Assembly: GCA_030593645.1 (NCBI GenBank) | Contig: JAUVGT010000067.1 | Location: 1 to 14,814 of the forward strand | Source of the DNA: Deltaproteobacteria bacterium | GTDB lineage: Bacteria; Desulfobacterota; Desulfobacteria; Desulfobacterales; JAUVGT01 | Reading direction: 5' to 3' | Length of the DNA: 14,814 nucleotides | Made by a program: the position numbers and the translations under genes | Part shown: in pieces, positions 1-5,539 of the stretch | Layout of the letters: the number at the start of each line of letters is the position of its first letter | Position numbering within the stretch: the first letter of the stretch is position 1 | The notes under the pieces: model-generated | Databases searched by the model: none | What the model saw: the letters and a program-made list of their open reading frames with translations, nothing else | What the model was told of the DNA's origin: nothing

Positions 1-139
1 AAAGTCCAACTTCTGCGTTGTGCTGCATTTCGCAATCATTCAACGTACTATAAGTACGCTTCATGATTACGAAATTTGCACGCCTTGAATTTGAACTTTT
101 TACGAAACCGTCTAATTCGGACTTTTTACGAAACCATCA
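1..139. repeat. Dispersed hairpin repeat, copy 1 (left end cut by window)
   Basis: This is the same element as at 5373-5524 and 14680-14814. The core runs to 112 and lacks only the first 13 bases of the 125-bp unit because the window starts inside it. It ends in the right terminal repeat ACTTTTTACGAAACCGTC, followed by a spacer (taattcg) and a second, slightly diverged copy of that end (GACTTTTTACGAAACCATCA, 120-139). The core is a long imperfect palindrome centred on CGTACT-ATA-AGTACG near 45-59. No reading frame is evident. It lies just upstream of the plus-strand YkgJ-type gene. Confidence 0.93.
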
Positions 140-204
140 ATTCTGAAGTTTTTTGTATGTTTTAAATTCTTGAAATCGTGCCGCGGATATGCGAAAAATC
201 TGAA

Positions 205-888
205 ATGAATTTAAAGACAAAACTGAAAACCCTGGAACATATTTATGAAGTATATTCCGGGTTTGTTGATGATCTCGATACGGTATGCAAAAGATACTGT
301 TCGGTGTGCTGCACATCCAATGTGACGATGACGACACTTGAAGGATTTCGGGTACTCGAATATCTGGACCCAAAAGGGGAGGAGGTGTTTCGTGGCAGGA
401 TCCAGGCCATGGCCTGTGAGAAGAGATTTCAGCCGAAAGTCACCATTAACCGGATAGCTGAAATGTGTATGAACGGGGAAGATCTTCCTGATGAAAAAAA
501 GGATGAAAAAAGCGGAACCTGTCCGTTTTTAACTGAAAATGAGTGCCCGGTTTATGCGGTAAGACCTTTTGGGTGCCGATGCATGGTTTCAAAACAGAAC
601 TGTAAAGTGAGCGGATTCGCTGAAATAGATGATTATACCCTGGCTGTAAACAACATGTTTCTGCAGGTTGTTGAGCATATTGATTCAGCGGGGTGTACCG
701 GTAATTTTACGGATGTATTAATATGCCTGTCCTCAGGCGATAAAAAAACAATGTATGAGAATGAAGCCCGGTATGATCCGGAAAGGACTTTGATACCCAA
801 CCGGGCCATAAAGGTGATGATGATACCGCCTGAATACCGGGAAAGAATTCAGCCGATCCTGCAAGCACTTCAAGGAATTACATATTAG
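205..888 (+). CDS. YkgJ-type CxxxCxxCC (zinc/iron-chelating cluster) protein
   Basis: The product is a 228-residue cytoplasmic protein of the YkgJ / UPF0153 type (Pfam CxxCxxCC family), thought to bind a zinc or iron-sulfur centre; the biochemical role is unknown. The N-terminal half carries C28-x3-C32-x2-C35-C36 (CKRYCSVCC). A second cysteine group follows: C106 (CPFL), C114 (CPVYAVRP), C124 and C126 (GCRC) and C133, matching the usual second half of the family motif ending in RPxxCR. No signal peptide or membrane helix is seen. I chose the ATG at 205 because the family-like sequence starts there. An upstream in-frame GTG at 178 would add nine residues but has no better ribosome site. It stands alone, with the hairpin repeat upstream and an intrinsic terminator downstream. 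The family call is secure; the substrate or partner is not known. Confidence 0.85.
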   Translation: MNLKTKLKTLEHIYEVYSGFVDDLDTVCKRYCSVCCTSNVTMTTLEGFRVLEYLDPKGEEVFRGRIQAMACEKRFQPKVTINRIAEMCMNGEDLPDEKKDEKSGTCPFLTENECPVYAVRPFGCRCMVSKQNCKVSGFAEIDDYTLAVNNMFLQVVEHIDSAGCTGNFTDVLICLSSGDKKTMYENEARYDPERTLIPNRAIKVMMIPPEYRERIQPILQALQGITY

Positions 889-910
889 AAGTGGTTTTGA
901 AACCTTTTTT

Positions 911-949
911 AAAGATCTTCTTCAACTAAATTGGAGAAGATCTTTTTTT
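911..949 (+). terminator. Intrinsic terminator after the YkgJ-type gene
   Basis: A perfect 11-bp stem (AAAGATCTTCT at 911-921 with AGAAGATCTTT at 935-945) encloses a 13-base loop and runs into a T tract (943-949). It lies 22 bases after the stop codon at 888. The T tract favours the plus strand. The minus-strand YhfC-like gene ends at 974, so the hairpin may also help there, but no comparable T tract follows in that direction. Confidence 0.9.
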
Positions 950-973
950 AAAAATAATCCCCTACAGGCACAG

Positions 974-1744
974 CTAAACTGTCTCTTTCACAGGTTCATT
1001 CCACCTGATATAGCACCACCTGATAATGGGGATACTGATTAAAAAGAATGGTAAAAGGGCCAGTTCGATCCACCACATGGAGATCTGTCCGATTTTTCCG
1101 GCAACATGTGCTGCGCCGGCAACACTATCAAGCAGAGTGAATATCAGGAAGCCAAGGAAAACCATCGCTGGTTTTTTTTGGGTCACTCCCAAGAGGATCA
1201 ACGCCCGTGAAGATGTATGACATCCAATGGCGATAATCCTTTCAACCGGCGCGATGAGCCAGAAAACCGGTGTGGTTGCAGCGATGGTATCAATGCTTTC
1301 ACCGATTTTCTCTGTGCCTTGAACACCCGCAAGAAACAAAATGATCGAAGTGAGACTGGCAATACCCAGTATAATGGCTTCGAACGCGCCGGCGCCGATA
1401 CCGATACCGATGGCCCGCCTGGCATCCTGACCGAACTGTAGCCAGATAAGGACAGCCAGCAGTGTCAGGCCGATTTCGAATATACTCGACTGGATACCGA
1501 TAAATAAACCGCCCGCGGAAACAAAAGCCCAGTATGAAAGCCTTTCTTTCAAGAAACCCATCACCGCTTCATTTGCGAGAAGAGCACAGATCAGCTTTAA
1601 AATCACGGCAACTATCCATAGCCCGGCACCGGCCCAAAACCATTTGAATTGAAGCATCGTTAAACGGCGCCAGTAAAACACAGCAGCAGCAGCGACAATG
1701 ATCATGCCTGTGGCGGGGATGAGTGAAATGGTTATATTGTTCAT
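974..1744 (-). CDS. YhfC-like intramembrane metalloprotease family protein
   Basis: The product is a 256-residue, very hydrophobic inner-membrane protein with about seven predicted helices (roughly 8-24, 37-58, 73-104, 111-140, 157-175, 194-214, 224-246). Three polar clusters inside helices resemble the YhfC family of putative glutamic-type intramembrane proteases related to CPBP/PrsW: E122 in GAGAFEAIILG, E168-R169 in PVERIIAIGCH with H176 further along the helix, and D206 in FTLLDS. The substrate is unknown and proteolysis is not demonstrated for this sequence. Translation should start at the ATG at 1744, preceded by an AAGGAAGG-type ribosome site (about 1751-1758). It follows the amidohydrolase-DUF362 operon on the same strand, separated by 51 bases that hold a solo end of the dispersed repeat, so co-transcription is possible but unproven. 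The family call rests on motif recognition only. Confidence 0.65.
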   Translation of the reverse strand: MNNITISLIPATGMIIVAAAAVFYWRRLTMLQFKWFWAGAGLWIVAVILKLICALLANEAVMGFLKERLSYWAFVSAGGLFIGIQSSIFEIGLTLLAVLIWLQFGQDARRAIGIGIGAGAFEAIILGIASLTSIILFLAGVQGTEKIGESIDTIAATTPVFWLIAPVERIIAIGCHTSSRALILLGVTQKKPAMVFLGFLIFTLLDSVAGAAHVAGKIGQISMWWIELALLPFFLISIPIIRWCYIRWNEPVKETV

Positions 1745-1772
1745 TATATTCCTTCCTTAAAGAGGAATGGTC

Positions 1773-1794
1773 GACTTTTTACGAAACCGTCATC
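1773..1794. repeat. Solo right end of the dispersed hairpin repeat
   Basis: GACTTTTTACGAAACCGTCA at 1773-1792, continuing TC, matches the right terminal repeat of the 125-152 bp element exactly, without the hairpin body. It sits in the 51-base gap between two minus-strand genes and abuts the stop codon of the DUF362 gene (1796-1798). It may be a remnant of a full element after deletion, or a very short insertion. Confidence 0.8.
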
Positions 1795-1795
1795 A

Positions 1796-3124
1796 TTATT
1801 TCACTTTAAATAATGTTTCATCATATTCCGGCTTGCCGATGTATTGCTTCATATAGTAGCCCGGCAAAAGGTCAATGTTTTCGAACAAAGAGGGGTTAAC
1901 CTGTATTCCTGCCTGATGCAGGGCTTTGACCATTGATTCAGGTTTGGGCGGGCATTCTTTGACGGCAATTAATTCATTGATATCCGGGTGGTTTTTATTT
2001 GCTTTCACCATGCATTTGCCCAGTAAAATCGTCTTTTTTTTGTTCTTAGTCGGTTTCATTTTTTTGCCGGTCAGTATTTCTACCTGATCAAATGGTTTTC
2101 CCTTCCACGCATTCTGTATTGCCGATAACATCAGGCCGTTGATATAGGAACAGTAGGTGCAAATGGAGAGATCATATTTGTGATAATAGAGACCCCGGAT
2201 ACCCTTCCTGGCCATGGGGACCGGCATAATACCTTCCGGAGTATCGTTATAGGGGAAATCGTGCCTGTGAAATGACGAGACTTTTTCAAGCGGTAACCCT
2301 TCTATTTGGATTTCCGATAGATCTGAGGAGCGTTTATGATTTCTTGCGGCATGATAAAGATAGGGGACCTCTTCGGGAGAGTATCCTAATATTTTGGCCC
2401 CGATATAATCCGCAGAAAGTACATCCGATGAGGCAACCAGAATATTTTTTCTACGGATTGTTCCGTCAAATCCAGGGCCGCGTTCATTGGTAAAAATCCC
2501 ATCAATCAGCGTGAGCATTGGCGGCATTTTATCCGCAAGCCGGGCTACCCTGTAATGAAGGTCTTTTCGTACACCGGATTTATGGCAGTTTTTCCGGGAC
2601 GGGATGTCAATCAGACCTTTAAGGTTTTTAATTCCAAGACTGACAACCGTTTGCGCGTGGGTTTTCATAACGGGCAGGTTAACCAAAAAGTCACTCTGCA
2701 GAACCTGCACATTAAAATTTATCCTGACGCCATCCCCAAGATCCACTTTTTGAAAGGGATGTTCAAATACATTCATGATTTTAATGTTGTATCTATTTTT
2801 TAAGGTATCGTACCCAAGGGTTTTAAACGCGTGCCCCGGGGTTTTCCGGTCTTCCGGGTCCGATGTGATCATGCCTTCTCCAATTGTAATGTCATTGATA
2901 CCATGCTCTTTTAAAAGAACGACAACATCTTCAACCACCCTTGATGTGGTGATCACGCCCCATTTGGGGAATTGAATTTTTCTTGTCCAGAAAACAATGT
3001 TGGGTTTGATGAATACACGGGCACCCGGTGAGAGATCGTTCAACCCCCCGCAGAGTTCAACGGCACGATTAACGGATTCAAACGATTTTTCGTAGGGTAC
3101 TATGGATACTTTGTATTTTTTCAT
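1796..3124 (-). CDS. DUF362 domain-containing protein
   Basis: The product is a 442-residue cytoplasmic protein of the DUF362 family (PF04015), common in anaerobes and of unproven biochemical function. Residues about 5-300 carry the family hallmarks: FIKPN (38-42), NLPVMKTH (149-156), GIKNLKG (164-170) and LIDGI (206-210). Many family members end in a 2[4Fe-4S] ferredoxin domain. This one instead has a C-terminal segment with C322-x2-C325 (CTYC), C371 (LLGKC) and C391 (ECPP), spaced as if four cysteines could hold one metal or iron-sulfur centre. The start ATG at 3124 has a GGAA element a few bases upstream. The amidohydrolase gene ends 21 bases upstream on the same strand, so the two very probably form one operon. 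The domain call is firm; the role is unknown. Confidence 0.85.
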   Translation of the reverse strand: MKKYKVSIVPYEKSFESVNRAVELCGGLNDLSPGARVFIKPNIVFWTRKIQFPKWGVITTSRVVEDVVVLLKEHGINDITIGEGMITSDPEDRKTPGHAFKTLGYDTLKNRYNIKIMNVFEHPFQKVDLGDGVRINFNVQVLQSDFLVNLPVMKTHAQTVVSLGIKNLKGLIDIPSRKNCHKSGVRKDLHYRVARLADKMPPMLTLIDGIFTNERGPGFDGTIRRKNILVASSDVLSADYIGAKILGYSPEEVPYLYHAARNHKRSSDLSEIQIEGLPLEKVSSFHRHDFPYNDTPEGIMPVPMARKGIRGLYYHKYDLSICTYCSYINGLMLSAIQNAWKGKPFDQVEILTGKKMKPTKNKKKTILLGKCMVKANKNHPDINELIAVKECPPKPESMVKALHQAGIQVNPSLFENIDLLPGYYMKQYIGKPEYDETLFKVK

Positions 3125-3145
3125 AATATTCCGGAACCATGTGGC

Positions 3146-3985
3146 TCATATACGAAGGAGTTTTGCGGCATTCACCCCGCATATTTTTTCAGTTTCCAGT
3201 GAACTCAATCCGGCTTTTTTAAACTCTTTAAAATACCTCTCAGGAGAAAGAAGCGGCCAGTCGCTTCCAAAAAGAATTTTATCCGCTCCGATAATATTGA
3301 TTGCGGTCCGGTAAATATCAAGATCATATAAAAATGGGGATGCTGCTGTATCGTAATATATGTTTTGCAGACTGTCCTTCACTTCTTTTTTCAGCAGGCT
3401 AAAAAAGAAAATTCCACCGCCCCAGTGGGCCAGGACGATTCTGTTCTCAGGGAATCTCTTCGCAAGATCATAAATCTGTTTCAAGGTGTTTGGAGTTTTT
3501 CCGGGATAATTGTGCCCGACCGGTTCGTTGGTATGTATCATGACAGGAACATCCCAATTTCGGCAGATTTTCATAATCGGGTCCAGATTTTTTAATATCG
3601 TATGATCCATGCCACATTGATAAAATGCCAGTTCCCCGATGCCGGAGAGTCCGTTTTTAAGGCAGCGCAGGGTTTCCGGGACCGCCTCACTGCTGCAGGG
3701 ATCAAAACATCCAAAGCCTGTCAGCTTTTCAGGGTATTGATTGACAGCATTAGAAATATAATCATTATGTGCTTTAAATAGCTCGTGACTTTCCCAGGGG
3801 AATCCGAAAACAACGGCTCTGTCTACACCCTGGTTTTCAAGTGATTCCACTAACTCCTTTGCACCCGTTAATTTGGCTTTCGGTGAATCATAAAGAAGTT
3901 TGAACGCGGGTTCGCTGTTAAAATACTTTTCCCGATTTTTCCGAATATTTTTTGGAAAAATATGCGTATGAATGTCGATGATCAT
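3146..3985 (-). CDS. Amidohydrolase family metal-dependent hydrolase (Amidohydro_2)
   Basis: The product is a 279-residue TIM-barrel hydrolase or decarboxylase of the amidohydrolase-2 family (PF04909, ACMSD / TatD-like fold). Visible metal and catalytic residues are D4 and H6-x-H8 (DIHTH), E118 (GELAFY), H151 (MIHTNEP), H187 (LAHWGGG) and D242 (GSDWP), which is the full set expected for an active enzyme. No signal peptide is present, so it should be cytoplasmic. The start ATG at 3985 is preceded by AGAGGG, a good ribosome site. It is the first gene of a two-gene minus-strand operon with the DUF362 gene (21-base gap). The substrate cannot be told from sequence; hydrolysis of a cyclic amide or decarboxylation of a carboxylated ring are the usual family options. 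It lies divergent to the zinc-ribbon remnant and trmL. Confidence 0.85.
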   Translation of the reverse strand: MIIDIHTHIFPKNIRKNREKYFNSEPAFKLLYDSPKAKLTGAKELVESLENQGVDRAVVFGFPWESHELFKAHNDYISNAVNQYPEKLTGFGCFDPCSSEAVPETLRCLKNGLSGIGELAFYQCGMDHTILKNLDPIMKICRNWDVPVMIHTNEPVGHNYPGKTPNTLKQIYDLAKRFPENRIVLAHWGGGIFFFSLLKKEVKDSLQNIYYDTAASPFLYDLDIYRTAINIIGADKILFGSDWPLLSPERYFKEFKKAGLSSLETEKICGVNAAKLLRI

Positions 3986-4063
3986 GAATTCCCTCTGTGC
4001 ATCATTTTTTGAAATAGGTTCTAATTATTTTACCGATTACTGCCGGCTCATACGATCATAGTG

Positions 4064-4089
4064 TTGACTAATCTGGTATTTTTTATAAT
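4064..4089 (+). promoter_or_regulatory. Possible promoter upstream of the zinc-ribbon remnant and trmL
   Basis: A perfect -10 hexamer TATAAT (4084-4089) lies 37 bases before the 28-codon ORF. The nearest -35-like hexamer, TTGACT (4064-4069), is only 14 bases away, which is short for sigma-70. The -10 is convincing; the pairing is not. Confidence 0.28.
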
Positions 4090-4125
4090 AGTGCACTTCA
4101 AATGCCAAATGAATAAATTTTTACT

Positions 4126-4212
4126 ATGTTTTTGATAGCCGGAATTTCACCTAAAGTAAAGTTTATTGATCATTCACTAGGATTGTGTCCGTATTGCGGC
4201 AGTTCGATTTAA
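4126..4212 (+). pseudogene. Truncated zinc-ribbon protein remnant, 28 codons
   Basis: A 28-codon ORF reads ATG to TAA and translates as MFLIAGISPK followed by a segment ending in CPYCGSSI. From memory, the opening (hydrophobic start, then GISPK) and the CPxCG knuckle match the N-terminus of a small bacterial zinc-ribbon family that normally continues through a hydrophobic FFIP segment to a second CxxC. Here translation stops straight after the first knuckle, and no continuation is visible in any frame before trmL starts at 4245. It is therefore more likely a decayed or truncated gene than a functional protein, although a genuine single-knuckle microprotein is possible. There is no clear ribosome site; a TATAAT box lies upstream (4084-4089). 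Confidence 0.5.
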
Positions 4213-4244
4213 ATAATGTTTATCAGTAATGTCGGGTTTTTATT

Positions 4245-4739
4245 ATGAAAAATCACTATGAACGCCATATCGTTCTTGTACACCCGGAGATACATTGGAA
4301 CACTGGAAATATCGGGCGTACATGCCTGGGCACGGGCACATACCTGCATCTGATCAGGCCCCTGGGTTTTTCCCTTACAGGCAGGGAAGTGAAAAGGGCC
4401 GGGCTCGACTACTGGCACAAAGTTAAGCTGAGTGTCTGGGAAAGTTTTGATCACTTTCATAAAGAACTGAAACCGGAAAGCGAAGAAACAGCGCTTTTCA
4501 CAAAAAACGGTGCAAATCCATTTTGGAATATGCCCTGCCCGGAGAGAATGTTTCTGATTTTCGGTTCTGAAACGAAAGGTCTTCCGGAACATATCATGAG
4601 TATGTATCCGGGCCTGACATACCACATACCTACCACCAAAGACACAAGGAGCCTGAACCTTTCGACTGCCGCAGGAGTCGCACTCTATGAAAGCCTGCGG
4701 CATACCGGTTTTTGCCATTCGTGGGGAGAATCCAGGTAA
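4245..4739 (+). CDS. trmL: tRNA (cytidine(34)-2'-O)-methyltransferase
   Basis: The product is a 164-residue SPOUT-class (trefoil-knot) methyltransferase of the TrmL/YibK family, which 2'-O-methylates the wobble nucleotide of tRNA-Leu isoacceptors using S-adenosylmethionine and acts as a dimer in the cytoplasm. All three SPOUT motifs are present: NTGNIGRTC (19-27), the knot loop LIFGSETKGLP (104-114) and RSLNLSTAAGVALYE (135-149). The TrmL-typical segment LGFSL...KRAGLDYWH lies at 40-58. Length is normal for the family (about 155-165). The ATG at 4245 is supported by the start of homologous sequence (HIVLVHPEIHWNTGN); the ribosome site is weak. The gene is probably monocistronic or follows the zinc-ribbon remnant, and the response regulator downstream seems to have its own promoter. 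Confidence in family and function is high. Confidence 0.93.
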   Translation: MKNHYERHIVLVHPEIHWNTGNIGRTCLGTGTYLHLIRPLGFSLTGREVKRAGLDYWHKVKLSVWESFDHFHKELKPESEETALFTKNGANPFWNMPCPERMFLIFGSETKGLPEHIMSMYPGLTYHIPTTKDTRSLNLSTAAGVALYESLRHTGFCHSWGESR

Positions 4740-4781
4740 CGTCTTGAGTTGGATGATTCTGTTTGGGGATATCGATAAGCT

Positions 4782-4810
4782 TTGTATTAATTTATGTGAT
4801 GTGTTAAAAT
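4782..4810 (+). promoter_or_regulatory. Candidate sigma-70 promoter for the response regulator
   Basis: TTGTAT (4782-4787) and TAAAAT (4805-4810) are separated by exactly 17 bases and lie 46 bases before the start codon at 4856. The -10 matches consensus at five of six positions; the -35 is weak (TTG only). Confidence 0.4.
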
Positions 4811-4855
4811 TATCAGGTTATTCGCTGGAAAGAAATTCAAGATAAAGGAAACCGT

Positions 4856-5242
4856 ATGAATCATAGAAAAATTCTGTTTGTTGATGATGAGGAACCCATT
4901 CGAGTATTTATGGAAAAAGCAATAAACAGGCTGGGATATCAGGCCAAAGTGGCCGACAGTGCCATTACGGCTGTAAGCATGCTTGAAGAAGAAGACTTTC
5001 CATTAATCATAACCGATCTTAAAATGCCGGGAATGGACGGAGTACAATTTTGTAAACAGGTCAGAAAGACCAATCATTCATCCGTGATTTACGCGTTATC
5101 CGGTTTTATCAATGAATATAACGCGGAAAAGCTGGAGGAATTCGGTTTTGACGGCTATTTAACAAAACCCTCGAAGCTTGATGTACTGAAACAGGCGATT
5201 GAAGGGGCTTTTGAGAAAATTGATAAGAATAATGGATCATGA
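4856..5242 (+). CDS. Single-domain (CheY-like) response regulator
   Basis: The product is a 128-residue stand-alone receiver domain with no output domain. The acidic pocket D10-D11 (FVDDEE), phosphoacceptor D54 (IITDLKMPGMDG), the conserved switch Ser/Thr position S82 (ALSG) and K104 (LTKPS) are all present, so it should be phosphorylated by a histidine kinase or phosphorelay partner. No kinase is encoded in the window, so the partner must lie elsewhere. Such proteins act by protein-protein contact in chemotaxis-like or phosphorelay signalling; the sequence does not say which. The ATG at 4856 has an AAAGGAA ribosome site seven to eight bases upstream. An intrinsic terminator follows at 5332-5372, about 90 bases after the stop, making this a probable single-gene transcript. 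Confidence 0.9.
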   Translation: MNHRKILFVDDEEPIRVFMEKAINRLGYQAKVADSAITAVSMLEEEDFPLIITDLKMPGMDGVQFCKQVRKTNHSSVIYALSGFINEYNAEKLEEFGFDGYLTKPSKLDVLKQAIEGAFEKIDKNNGS

Positions 5243-5331
5243 AGGCAGGACCAAAAGGATTTCAGGATTCAAGGTGTCGAGGACAAGCTTCCACGGGAAT
5301 GACGTTACGCAGCAATTCTCGGTGAAAAAAG

Positions 5332-5372
5332 AAAAGGCAGGGAGTGAATATCACCCTGCCTTTTGTATTTTT
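5332..5372 (+). terminator. Intrinsic terminator after the response regulator
   Basis: A perfect 11-bp stem (AAAAGGCAGGG at 5332-5342 with CCCTGCCTTTT at 5354-5364), extended inward by GTGA/TCAC with one bulged base, is followed by a T-rich tail (5361-5372). The next base, 5373, is the first base of a full copy of the dispersed repeat, so the element lies directly against the terminator's tail. Confidence 0.9.
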
Positions 5373-5524
5373 GACGGTTTCGTAAAAAGTCCAACTTCTG
5401 CGTTGTGCTGCATTCCGCAATCATTCAACGTACTATAAGTACGCTTCATGATTACGAAATTTGCACGCCTTGAATTTGAACTTTTTACGAAACCGTCTAA
5501 TTCGGACTTTTTACGAGACCATCA
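5373..5524. repeat. Dispersed hairpin repeat, copy 2 (complete, 152 bp)
   Basis: The 125-bp core (5373-5497) begins GACGGTTTCGTAAAAAGT and ends with its exact reverse complement ACTTTTTACGAAACCGTC, a perfect 18-bp terminal inverted repeat. Between them, left and right halves pair imperfectly over the whole length around CGTACT-ATA-AGTACG. A 27-bp tail (5498-5524) repeats the right end with two changes (ACGAGACCATCA). The core differs from copy 3 at a single base (C at 5415 against T). It sits between the convergent 3' ends of the response regulator and fdhA, so it could also serve as a transcription barrier for fdhA. No coding capacity is visible. The shape resembles a MITE or a large REP/BIME-like palindrome. 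Confidence 0.95.
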
Positions 5525-5539
5525 TTTTTGATATTTTAA

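Noticed and set aside
1..139. Regular repeats as a possible CRISPR array
   Set aside because: The copies are kilobases apart, long, palindromic and not separated by uniform spacers.
4209..4718. A 169-codon minus-strand ORF opposite trmL with several cysteines
   Set aside because: It is a mirror of the well-supported trmL gene; its sequence is low in family-like motifs and it has no ribosome site.
5285..5305. CTTCCACGGGAATGACG as a relic of a common REP-like sequence
   Set aside because: It is only a short partial resemblance with no second arm nearby to form a palindrome; not strong enough to call.
5199..5438. A plus-strand ORF overlapping the response regulator end and running into the repeat
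   Set aside because: It crosses a strong terminator and ends inside the mobile repeat; no family resemblance.
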